NCBI GenBank assembly: GCA_947385505.1
Contig: CANDLP010000135.1
Span: 1-6,766 of the forward strand
Direction of reading: 5' to 3'
From: an uncultured Clostridia bacterium
GTDB lineage: Bacteria; Bacillota; Clostridia; Oscillospirales; Ruminococcaceae
DNA: 6,766 nt
Part shown: in pieces, positions 1 through 5,442 of the stretch
How positions within the stretch are numbered: position 1 is the stretch's first letter
How the letters are laid out: every line of letters starts with the position of its first letter
Translations under genes and position numbers: made by a program
The notes under the pieces: generated by a model
Told to the model about the DNA's origin: nothing
Databases searched by the model: none
What the model saw: the letters and a program-made list of their open reading frames with translations, nothing else

Positions 1-332
1 TTTTGTCCTCTTTAGCCGTATATGCGGTAAGCCAGATTTTCGACGTGTGGCTTTACCACAAATGGTGGTCTTTTACAGAAAAAAAGTGCGGGGATAAGAA
101 AAAGTTTTTGTGGCTGAGAAACAACGGTTCCACGCTTGTGAGCCAGCTTATAAACACCGTTCTTTTCAATGTCCTTGCCTTCGCCGGTACATATGACGTT
201 CCCACGCTTATAACCATAATACTGTCCTCGTACCTTATCTTTGTTTTTACCTCTCTGCTGGATACGCCTGTTATCTATCTTGCCGGCCGGGTCAAGAAAA
301 AGCTTGACGCAAGAAAAGAAGCGGCAAAATAA
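1..332 (+). CDS. yhhQ: Queuosine precursor transporter (YhhQ/VUT family), 3' end only
   Basis: This is the last ~110 residues of an integral membrane protein whose 5' part lies outside the window; the reading frame is open to base 1 and stops with TAA at 330-332. The family (COG1738) imports queuosine precursors such as preQ0/preQ1 or queuine, used to modify the wobble base of tRNAs with GUN anticodons. Seen here: the family hallmark SQIFDVWLYHKW near the left edge, then W-LRNNGSTLVSQLINT, and three hydrophobic segments (roughly residues 1-18, 43-62 and 66-95 of the visible part), ending in a basic cytoplasmic tail KKKLDARKE. Full-length members are usually about 220-240 residues, so roughly half is visible. 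A strong hairpin follows 34 bases after the stop, so this is the last gene of its transcript. The TTG at base 3 is an internal Leu codon, not a start. The family call is confident; the exact precursor carried cannot be read from this part. Confidence 0.88.
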   Translation, partial: LSSLAVYAVSQIFDVWLYHKWWSFTEKKCGDKKKFLWLRNNGSTLVSQLINTVLFNVLAFAGTYDVPTLITIILSSYLIFVFTSLLDTPVIYLAGRVKKKLDARKEAAK

Positions 333-366
333 TAACTGCTTAACTTAAAGCTTGCTCCGTACAGAG

Positions 367-409
367 TTGCTCCCCCAATCAAATTTTCAAGATTTAATTG
401 GGGGAGCAA
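367..409. terminator. Bidirectional hairpin terminator between convergent genes
   Basis: A perfect 13-bp inverted repeat (arms 367-379 and 397-409, ttgctcccccaat / attgggggagcaa) is extended inward, after one C/A mismatch, by about four A-T pairs, leaving a small loop near 385-391. It lies 34 bases past the transporter stop and one base outside the stop codon of the carboxypeptidase on the other strand, so it can serve both transcripts. On the + strand it is followed by tctatgtatttt, a loose T-rich tail; the - strand side has almost no T-run. Termination is therefore better supported for the + strand transporter, while for the - strand gene the hairpin may mainly define or protect the 3' end. 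Confidence 0.8.
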
Positions 410-410
410 T

Positions 411-1253
411 CTATGTATTTTCGGAAAAAAGCTTTAGCGTAAGCCTGTATCTTCCTCCGTCGGTAAGACAGCCTGCCGCTATGGAAATATAGGTTTTCCC
501 GTTTTTTTCAAAAGCGGCAATTAAACACTTTCCCGCTTTATCAGTGGTGCCTGTTTTCATTCCCACGGCGTTTTCGCAGTAATAGCCGCTCTCAGGATCA
601 AGGAGTCGGTTTGAATTTACCCATGTGATATTTTCCCCTGATTCAAACACAACGTATTTTTCATGCTCCGACACTGTTTCTTTCAGAAGCGGAAAGGTCA
701 GTGCGTATTCCGAAAGCTTAATAAGATCCGAAACGGTGGTATACTGATCGGGGCTGTCGCTGCCATCGGGGTTAGTAAAATTACTGTCCCGCATTCCGAC
801 GGACTCGGCAATACCGTTCATCAGCCCGCAGAAATATACGATACTTTCGGCGTCGTTCATGGAACATTGCGCCGCTTTTCTTGCGGTATGAACCGCTATG
901 GTATAAGCGGCGTCATTGCCCGAAGCCATTAACATACCCGCTATCAGGTCGCGAAGCTTTAATACATGACCTTCCAGAATCAAGCAAAGACTTGAACGGG
1001 CGGGCACCAACTCCTGCTCCGAACCTACCGTACAAATATCGTCGGAATCCGTGTAATAAAGGGCGGTACAGGCGGTGAGCAGTTTTGTAAGACTTGCGGG
1101 AGCTATTCGCATATCTGTGTTTTCGGAGGCAAGCAGGGATTTATCCTCGGCGCAGTATAAGGCATAGGCCTTTTCGGGCGCGCTTATTGCCGCCAAAGTT
1201 ATACCGAATGCAAGAAATACTATTATACATAATGAAAACATTGCTTTTTTCAT
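411..1253 (-). CDS. Compact secreted D-alanyl-D-alanine carboxypeptidase (peptidase S11, PBP5/DacF type)
   Basis: A 280-residue serine DD-carboxypeptidase that would remove the terminal D-Ala of peptidoglycan pentapeptides outside the membrane. All three penicillin-binding motifs are present and in order: S54-L-T-K57 (nucleophile and base) in APASLTKLLTA, S111-G-N113 in MASGNDAA, and K233-T-G235 in VGMKTGTTDKAGK. The family segment before the third motif reads NFTNPDGSD where many members have NPHGLD. Residues 1-31 form a signal peptide: KK, a hydrophobic core, and a likely cleavage site after AYA. The catalytic fold starts almost at once (LYCAED), so there is little N-terminal linker. Members are often 370-430 residues; here the C-terminal beta domain and the amphipathic membrane anchor are missing, leaving a bare catalytic domain. 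The ATG at 1251-1253 has AGGAG four bases upstream. I found no convincing promoter for it in the short divergent spacer. It is convergent with the transporter gene and shares its hairpin terminator. Confidence 0.9.
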   Translation of the reverse strand: MKKAMFSLCIIVFLAFGITLAAISAPEKAYALYCAEDKSLLASENTDMRIAPASLTKLLTACTALYYTDSDDICTVGSEQELVPARSSLCLILEGHVLKLRDLIAGMLMASGNDAAYTIAVHTARKAAQCSMNDAESIVYFCGLMNGIAESVGMRDSNFTNPDGSDSPDQYTTVSDLIKLSEYALTFPLLKETVSEHEKYVVFESGENITWVNSNRLLDPESGYYCENAVGMKTGTTDKAGKCLIAAFEKNGKTYISIAAGCLTDGGRYRLTLKLFSENT

Positions 1254-1322
1254 AATACTCCTCTCAGATTTTACGATTTACATCGGGATAACAGACAAAA
1301 AAGTAAAATTTGCAAATAAGTG

Positions 1323-1351
1323 TTGACAAATCGCTGTTTATATGTTATACC
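1323..1351 (+). promoter_or_regulatory. Sigma-A-type promoter of the exonuclease/acyltransferase unit
   Basis: A perfect -35 box TTGACA (1323-1328) is followed by a 17-base spacer and the -10 box TATACC (1346-1351). The -10 carries an upstream TG at 1343-1344, forming an extended -10 (TGtTATACC). TTATAC at 1345-1350 with a 16-base spacer is an alternative reading. Transcription would start near 1358, giving a leader of about 70 bases before the ATG at 1431. It points away from the divergent carboxypeptidase gene. Confidence 0.7.
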
Positions 1352-1385
1352 AATATTCATAGACTGTCAACGGAAAAAGCGTAAA

Positions 1386-1418
1386 CGTAAGAATTCCGCA
1401 AGAAAATCGTAAGAATTC
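1386..1418 (+). repeat. Two 11-base direct repeats in the exonuclease leader
   Basis: The sequence cgtaagaattc occurs at 1386-1396 and again, identical, at 1408-1418, with starts 22 bases apart, about two DNA helical turns. The second copy abuts the ribosome binding site GGAGGG (1419-1424). Each copy ends in the palindrome GAATTC, so the two copies can also pair with each other in RNA as a 6-bp stem. A competing pairing of CCG (1396-1398) with CGG (1418-1420) would touch the ribosome binding site. Whether it is a protein-binding site, an RNA control element or chance cannot be settled from one locus. Confidence 0.6.
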
Positions 1419-1430
1419 GGAGGGAAATAT

Positions 1431-1991
1431 ATGGGAACATTCGCCGTTATTGATACCGAAACCACATGGAGAGACGATGTGATGTCCATCGGAATAGTTA
1501 CCGCCGACTCCAAAAGCTTTTTGCCGAAGGATAAAAGGTATTATGTGCTTACGCCGTTTAAAGACCACGGCGGAATGTATTCAAACGCGCTTTACGCGGG
1601 CGGTATCCTGCCCGACCTTGAAGGACCGAGACAAAGCGTTATTGAGGATATGATATGTTTCCTCGATTCCTTGGGCATAGCGGATATCTTTGCCTACAAC
1701 GCGGTTTTTGACTTGCATCATCTGCCCGAACTGCGTGATTATTTCTGGTACGATATTATGAAGTTGGCGGCGTACCGCCAGTTTAACGGCAAGATACCTC
1801 CCACCGCCGATACTTATTCCACCGGAAAGCTGAAAAGGGGATATGGCGTGGAGGCAATATACAGAATGCTGAGCGGGAACCATGATTACCGCGAAATACA
1901 TAATGCGCTTACGGACGCGGCGGACGAGCTGGATATAATGAGAATGCTCGGTATCGGTATCGGCCGTTATTCTGCGGCAAAAATCGTATAG
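1431..1991 (+). CDS. DEDDh-type 3'-5' exonuclease domain protein (DnaQ-like, RNase H fold)
   Basis: A 186-residue single-domain protein of the DnaQ-like exonuclease superfamily, expected to remove nucleotides from 3' ends of DNA or RNA using two metal ions. All catalytic positions are visible: D8 and E10 in VIDTETT (ExoI), D94 in AYNAVFDLHHL (ExoII), and H157 and D162 in HNALTDAADELDIM (ExoIII). The HxxxxD spacing of the last motif assigns it to the DEDDh subgroup. Unusually, W13 follows DTETT where a glycine or similar small residue is common. There is no polymerase, BRCT or helicase domain, so it is a stand-alone trimming enzyme and not a PolC fragment; its true substrate is unknown. The ATG has a strong GGAGGG ribosome binding site six bases upstream, and a clear promoter lies about 80 bases upstream. 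No terminator follows it, so it is probably co-transcribed with the acyltransferase 60 bases downstream, although no functional link between the two is evident. Confidence 0.85.
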   Translation: MGTFAVIDTETTWRDDVMSIGIVTADSKSFLPKDKRYYVLTPFKDHGGMYSNALYAGGILPDLEGPRQSVIEDMICFLDSLGIADIFAYNAVFDLHHLPELRDYFWYDIMKLAAYRQFNGKIPPTADTYSTGKLKRGYGVEAIYRMLSGNHDYREIHNALTDAADELDIMRMLGIGIGRYSAAKIV

Positions 1992-2051
1992 TTTTTATGA
2001 GCATGGCAAATAACGATACAAACAAATTTCTTTATGAAAGGCAAGAGAGTT

Positions 2052-3104
2052 ATGCGAAAACACTATATTGACAATTTGCGGTGGATTACCCTTATTCTGC
2101 TTATTCCTTACCATGCGGCAATGGCATGGAACATATGGGGGGAGCCGAATTACATATTTTTTGAAGGCAATAAAATTATCAGCAGTACTGTAGTATTTTT
2201 AAGTCCGTATTTTATGCCTGTTATGTTTATGATTGCAGGTATCTCCGCAAGGCTGTCATTGCAAAAAAGAACCGTCAGGCAATATATTTCGGAAAGGTTT
2301 AAAAAACTGCTTATTCCGTTTGTTTTCGGAACGGTATTTATTATGCCGCTGATGACATACATTGCGGATAAATTTAATTACGGCTATCAGGGAGATTTTT
2401 TCGGTCATTATGCTGTTTTCTTTACCCGTTTTACCGATTTGACAGGCGCTGACGGCGGTTTTTCGGTCGGCCATTTTTGGTTTATCCTGTATCTGTTTAT
2501 AATTTCGCTTATTGCCGCGGGAATCATTTTATTGCAAAAGAAAATATTACCCGAAAAAAATATCGGTAGATCGCTTTTACTGCTTTGCTTATGGGGACTG
2601 CCGTTGCCGCTTTTCAGCGGACTGCTTTCAATAGGCGGAAAAAGCCTTGCGGAATACGCTTATATTTTTCTTGCGGGTTATTATATTTTCTCAAATGACC
2701 ATGTGATTGTAAAAGCGGAAAAATATAAATGGATTTTCTTATGTATCGGCTTAACGGCAGCGGTTTTCAATGTGTATATGTTTATTTGGTCCGATACGCC
2801 AAACGCATTGTTAAATACTATTGCCAAATATATATCTGAGTGGTTTATGATAAATTCCTTGCTTGGAATAGGAAAGAGATATTTGAATTTCAGCGGGAAG
2901 GTATCAAAATATATGTCAAAAAGGTCGTATACTTTTTATATTTTTCATTTTATTTGGGTTGTATTGTTCCAATATCTTCTGTATAATATTTGCGGCGGCA
3001 ATATAATTTTACTTTATATTTTGCCAGTATTTTCGGCATACGGAGCCACTTTGTTATGCTGTGAGATTTGTAACAGAGTGTCTTTTCTCTCTTTTCTCAG
3101 ATGA
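2052..3104 (+). CDS. Acyltransferase family 3 membrane protein (OpgC/OafA-like)
   Basis: A 350-residue polytopic membrane protein of the acyltransferase-3 family, which transfers acetyl, succinyl or other acyl groups to sugars of extracellular glycans. Seen (numbering from the ATG at 2052): the opening HYIDNLRWI, the conserved YH with His21 in LLIPYHAAMAWN, the basic loop ERFKKLLIPF (~81-90), GHFWFILYL (~140-148), and the late motif RSYTFYIFH with His299, plus about ten hydrophobic helices. An in-frame ATG at 2034 would add six residues (MKGKRV) but has no ribosome binding site; 2052 has AAAGG ten bases upstream and starts close to the IDNLRW motif as homologues do, so I prefer it. The acyl donor and target glycan are unknown; there are no cell-envelope biosynthesis genes beside it except the carboxypeptidase. 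The gene is markedly AT-rich (28% GC in 2881-2940) against the neighbouring GH3 gene, hinting at separate ancestry. It likely shares the exonuclease promoter. Confidence 0.85.
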   Translation: MRKHYIDNLRWITLILLIPYHAAMAWNIWGEPNYIFFEGNKIISSTVVFLSPYFMPVMFMIAGISARLSLQKRTVRQYISERFKKLLIPFVFGTVFIMPLMTYIADKFNYGYQGDFFGHYAVFFTRFTDLTGADGGFSVGHFWFILYLFIISLIAAGIILLQKKILPEKNIGRSLLLLCLWGLPLPLFSGLLSIGGKSLAEYAYIFLAGYYIFSNDHVIVKAEKYKWIFLCIGLTAAVFNVYMFIWSDTPNALLNTIAKYISEWFMINSLLGIGKRYLNFSGKVSKYMSKRSYTFYIFHFIWVVLFQYLLYNICGGNIILLYILPVFSAYGATLLCCEICNRVSFLSFLR

Positions 3105-3105
3105 A

Positions 3106-3159
3106 TATAAAACTCTGTCCGAACACAGGCTTTTGCCGATGTTCGGACAGAGTTTTATA
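3106..3159. terminator. 20-bp perfect hairpin, bidirectional terminator
   Basis: Arms 3106-3125 and 3140-3159 are perfectly complementary over 20 bases (core aactctgtccgaaca). The 14-base loop can itself form a small ggc-tttt-gcc hairpin. The outer ends of the stem are tataaaa / ttttata, so a transcript from either side has a T-run at the 3' flank of the G/C-rich stem. It begins one base after the acyltransferase stop and ends 21 bases before the stop of the convergent GH3 gene, so it fits a shared terminator. Confidence 0.9.
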
Positions 3160-3180
3160 AATATTGTAATTCGGTGTAAA

Positions 3181-5256
3181 TTAAAGCGTTATTTCGGTAA
3201 ACACGCACTTAGTGCCGCAGATTTTTTCGCTCAGCGGGTCAGGCTGATGCGTTCCCGCATATAAAGTGAAATTTTTTCCGAATACGGCGCGGTTTCCTTC
3301 GTTGTCAACCGAGGTAAAGGATTTTTCGGGTATGGGTATTGAAATTTGCTTTTCCTCCCCCGCCTTAAGAGAAATTCTTTTAAAGCCGCAAAGGCTGTGA
3401 TTTGGCGCCGCGTTTTCGCTGTGATCCTTGATATAAAGCTGAACAACTTCCTCCGTATCGCGGTTACCGATATTTTTTACCGTTATTTTAGCCGTATTTT
3501 CCGAATAAACAAGCTTTTCACAGACAACCTTAGAATATGTCAGACCGCAGCCGAACGGGTAAAGCACATTGTTTTCGGCGTAACGGTAAGTCCTGTTTTT
3601 CATTGAATAATCGGTAAATTCGGGGAGCTTCTCGGCGCTTTCATAGAATGTCAGCGGCAGCTTTCCGCTGGGCGATACATCGCCGAAAAGTATCCGCGCC
3701 AATGCTTTTCCGCCCTCGGAACCGGGATACCAGGCGTGAACAAGAGCGTCGGGCTCCGCCTCGATATTTATTGAGCTTCCCGCCGCACAGACAACTATTA
3801 CCGGCTTTCCCGTTTTCATCACTTCGCGGAGCAGTATGCGCTGACTTTCGGGAAGTCTGAGATCCCGCTTGTCGCCGGAGGAAAACTCGTTGCCCGTATC
3901 GCCTTCCTCCCCTTCAAGAGTGGAGTCCAGACCGAGACAAAGTATGGATACGTCCGAATTTTCGGCGGCAATCACCGCTTCGGAAACCCGGTCGTTTGCC
4001 ACCGCCAGAGTAGATACTCTGTCCTTATACAAATGACTGCCTTCGGCGTAAATAACACGTCCCGAAAATCTATCCTGAATTCCCTCAAGGAAGGTAACAT
4101 ACCTGTCGGCTGTTCCGTTGTAATTTCCCTCAAGACATATGCGGCTGTCGCTGTTGGGACCTATTACCGCAACGGTTTTTACTTTGTTTTCGTCCAACGG
4201 CAAAATACCGTTATTTTTCAGGAGCACTATTGATTTTTCCGCGCATTTCAGTGTGATTTTCTTGTGCTCTTCGCAGGATACGACGGAATAAGGTATATTA
4301 TCAAACTCGGTGCGCTTGTCAAACATTCCCAGACGTATTCTGGTGCGCATTGCGGCAATACAGGATTTCCGTATATCTTCCTTATTGATCAAGCCCTGCT
4401 CCAGAGCGAGAAGCAAGTTTGTATAAGTGCAGCCGCAGTTTACGTTGCACCCGTTTTTAATGGCAAGGGCAGCGGATTCGGGCGGCGAATCGGTGATCTT
4501 GTGATGATCGTGAAAATCCTTTACCGCCCAGCAGTCGGATACAAAGTATCCGTCAAATCCCCAGCTTTTAAGCTTTGCCATAAGGAATGGAGAGGCGCAG
4601 GAGGGTTCTCCGTTTACGGCGTTATATGCGCCCATAACGCCTTCGACCCCGATTTTCACCAATTCCTCAAAGGCGGGAAGATAGGTTTCCTCCAAATCCT
4701 TGGCGTTTACTTTGGAATTAAAGCCGTGGCGGATATCCTCAGGACCGCTGTGAACGGCGAAATGCTTTGCGCAGGCGGCGGCGCGCAGAGTTTTTCCGTT
4801 TCCCTGAAGCCCGTGTACAAAAGCTTTTCCGCATTCGGCGGTAAGAAACGGATCTTCGCCGTAAGTTTCGTGGCCTCTGCCCCATCGCGGATCCCTGAAA
4901 ATATTTATATTCGGCGACCAGATTGTCAGTCCTTTATAAATATCCCGGTCTCCGTGGGCGGAGTACTGATTATATTTCGCGCGGGCCTCTACGGACACGA
5001 TCTCTCCCGCCTTGTACATAAGGTCGGTGTCGAACATTGCCGCGAGACCTATTGCCTGCGGGAGCATTGTAGCGGTTCCCGCGCGTGCAAGCCCGTGAAG
5101 CCCCTCGTTCCACCAGTTGTACGCGGGTATGCCCAAACGTTCAATGGCGGGTGAATCGTATCTGAGACAGCTTGCCTGTTCTTCAACTGTCATAGCGTCG
5201 GTAAGGGCTTCCGCTCTTTCCTGTGGTGATAAATTTTCGTTCAGATATTTTTCCAT
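3181..5256 (-). CDS. Glycoside hydrolase family 3 beta-xylosidase/beta-glucosidase, cytoplasmic
   Basis: A 691-residue two-domain GH3 enzyme that removes single sugars from the non-reducing end of beta-linked oligosaccharides with retention. Seen: the N-terminal barrel (~1-310) with WWNEGLHG (48-55), SPNINIFRDPRWGRGHE (114-130) and AKHFAVHSGPE (163-173); the nucleophile D241 in YFVSDCWAV; the alpha/beta sandwich (~340-560) with VLLKNNGILPL (344-354); a likely acid/base glutamate within LEGEEGD (447-453, E450 or E451); and a C-terminal fibronectin-III-like domain (~580-690). The WWNEGLHG signature, in place of the DGPxGLR of many beta-glucosidases, resembles the beta-xylosidase/alpha-arabinofuranosidase branch, so I favour xylo-oligosaccharides; cello-oligosaccharides cannot be excluded. 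There is no signal peptide, so it acts on imported oligosaccharides, yet no sugar transporter is adjacent. The ATG has AAAGGAA seven bases upstream, and a strong promoter and a structured leader precede it. It is complete and the catalytic motifs are intact. Confidence 0.92.
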   Translation of the reverse strand: MEKYLNENLSPQERAEALTDAMTVEEQASCLRYDSPAIERLGIPAYNWWNEGLHGLARAGTATMLPQAIGLAAMFDTDLMYKAGEIVSVEARAKYNQYSAHGDRDIYKGLTIWSPNINIFRDPRWGRGHETYGEDPFLTAECGKAFVHGLQGNGKTLRAAACAKHFAVHSGPEDIRHGFNSKVNAKDLEETYLPAFEELVKIGVEGVMGAYNAVNGEPSCASPFLMAKLKSWGFDGYFVSDCWAVKDFHDHHKITDSPPESAALAIKNGCNVNCGCTYTNLLLALEQGLINKEDIRKSCIAAMRTRIRLGMFDKRTEFDNIPYSVVSCEEHKKITLKCAEKSIVLLKNNGILPLDENKVKTVAVIGPNSDSRICLEGNYNGTADRYVTFLEGIQDRFSGRVIYAEGSHLYKDRVSTLAVANDRVSEAVIAAENSDVSILCLGLDSTLEGEEGDTGNEFSSGDKRDLRLPESQRILLREVMKTGKPVIVVCAAGSSINIEAEPDALVHAWYPGSEGGKALARILFGDVSPSGKLPLTFYESAEKLPEFTDYSMKNRTYRYAENNVLYPFGCGLTYSKVVCEKLVYSENTAKITVKNIGNRDTEEVVQLYIKDHSENAAPNHSLCGFKRISLKAGEEKQISIPIPEKSFTSVDNEGNRAVFGKNFTLYAGTHQPDPLSEKICGTKCVFTEITL

Positions 5257-5298
5257 GGTACTGTTCCTTTCGATACCGCAGTGGGCTGTGTTTTATAC

Positions 5299-5346
5299 CA
5301 GTCCCTTTTTGACCTGACGTAATATCCACAGGTCAAAAAGGGACTG
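5299..5346. repeat. 18-bp perfect inverted repeat in the GH3 leader (hairpin A)
   Basis: Arms 5299-5316 and 5329-5346 are perfectly complementary over 18 bases (cagtccctttttgacctg and its reverse complement) around a 12-base loop. It lies 43 bases upstream of the GH3 start codon, between the predicted transcription start and the ribosome binding site, so it would be a very stable stem in the mRNA leader. No T-run follows it on the - strand (gtataaaaca), which argues against an ordinary intrinsic terminator. It shares a core with the neighbouring hairpin at 5354-5389. Confidence 0.85.
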
Positions 5347-5353
5347 CACCCGA

Positions 5354-5389
5354 AACACTAATCCCACAGTTTAAAAAGGGATTAGTGTT
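5354..5389. repeat. 12-bp perfect inverted repeat at the GH3 mRNA 5' end (hairpin B)
   Basis: Arms 5354-5365 (aacactaatccc) and 5378-5389 (gggattagtgtt) pair perfectly around a 12-base loop. Its - strand 5' edge coincides with the predicted transcription start, so the GH3 mRNA would open directly into this stem-loop. The - strand sequence atcccttttt..a..ctgtgg is nearly repeated in hairpin A. It could also mark the 3' end of the upstream XRE transcript, whose stop is 54 bases away, but there is no T-run after it on the - strand. Confidence 0.8.
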
Positions 5390-5395
5390 AATTAT

Positions 5396-5424
5396 AGTAT
5401 ATCATCTGCCGGATATCAAGTCAA
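5396..5424 (-). promoter_or_regulatory. Sigma-A-type promoter of the GH3 gene
   Basis: Read on the - strand, TTGACT (5424-5419) is separated by exactly 17 bases from TATACT (5401-5396). A TG one base upstream of the -10 makes it an extended -10 (TGaTATACT). Both boxes match consensus at five of six positions. The predicted start is an A at about 5389, giving a 5' leader of about 133 bases that carries both hairpins. It lies downstream of the XRE stop codon, so the GH3 gene need not depend on XRE transcription. Confidence 0.78.
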
Positions 5425-5442
5425 TAACTTTTTATGTTATCT

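Noticed and set aside
663..1078. Two + strand open frames of 65-89 codons
   Set aside because: They are antisense to the carboxypeptidase gene with its intact catalytic motifs, and their products have low-complexity, Arg/Pro-rich composition.
1268..1309. attttac / gtaaaat inverted repeat upstream of the carboxypeptidase gene
   Set aside because: A 7-base, almost pure A/T match in an A/T-rich spacer is expected by chance, and no stable stem or regulatory site can be argued from it.
1338..1901. Two - strand open frames opposite the exonuclease
   Set aside because: They are antisense to a gene with complete DEDDh motifs and a strong ribosome binding site; the products resemble no family.
2003..2071. 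22-codon open frame overlapping the acyltransferase start
   Set aside because: It has no ribosome binding site and runs out of frame through the acyltransferase N-terminus; most likely chance.
3061..3264. 67-codon + strand frame crossing the 3106-3159 hairpin
   Set aside because: It overlaps the end of the acyltransferase, the terminator and the end of the GH3 gene, with no ribosome binding site.
4264..5154. Long + strand open frame of 296 codons
   Set aside because: It lies wholly antisense to the GH3 gene, whose protein carries all family motifs; the + strand product has no recognisable domain. It is a shadow frame created by GC-biased codons in the real gene.
5299..5346. Hairpin A as an ordinary intrinsic terminator or attenuator
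   Set aside because: No U-run follows the stem on the - strand, and + strand transcription here would need an unseen + strand gene. It is kept as a structural repeat without assigned function.
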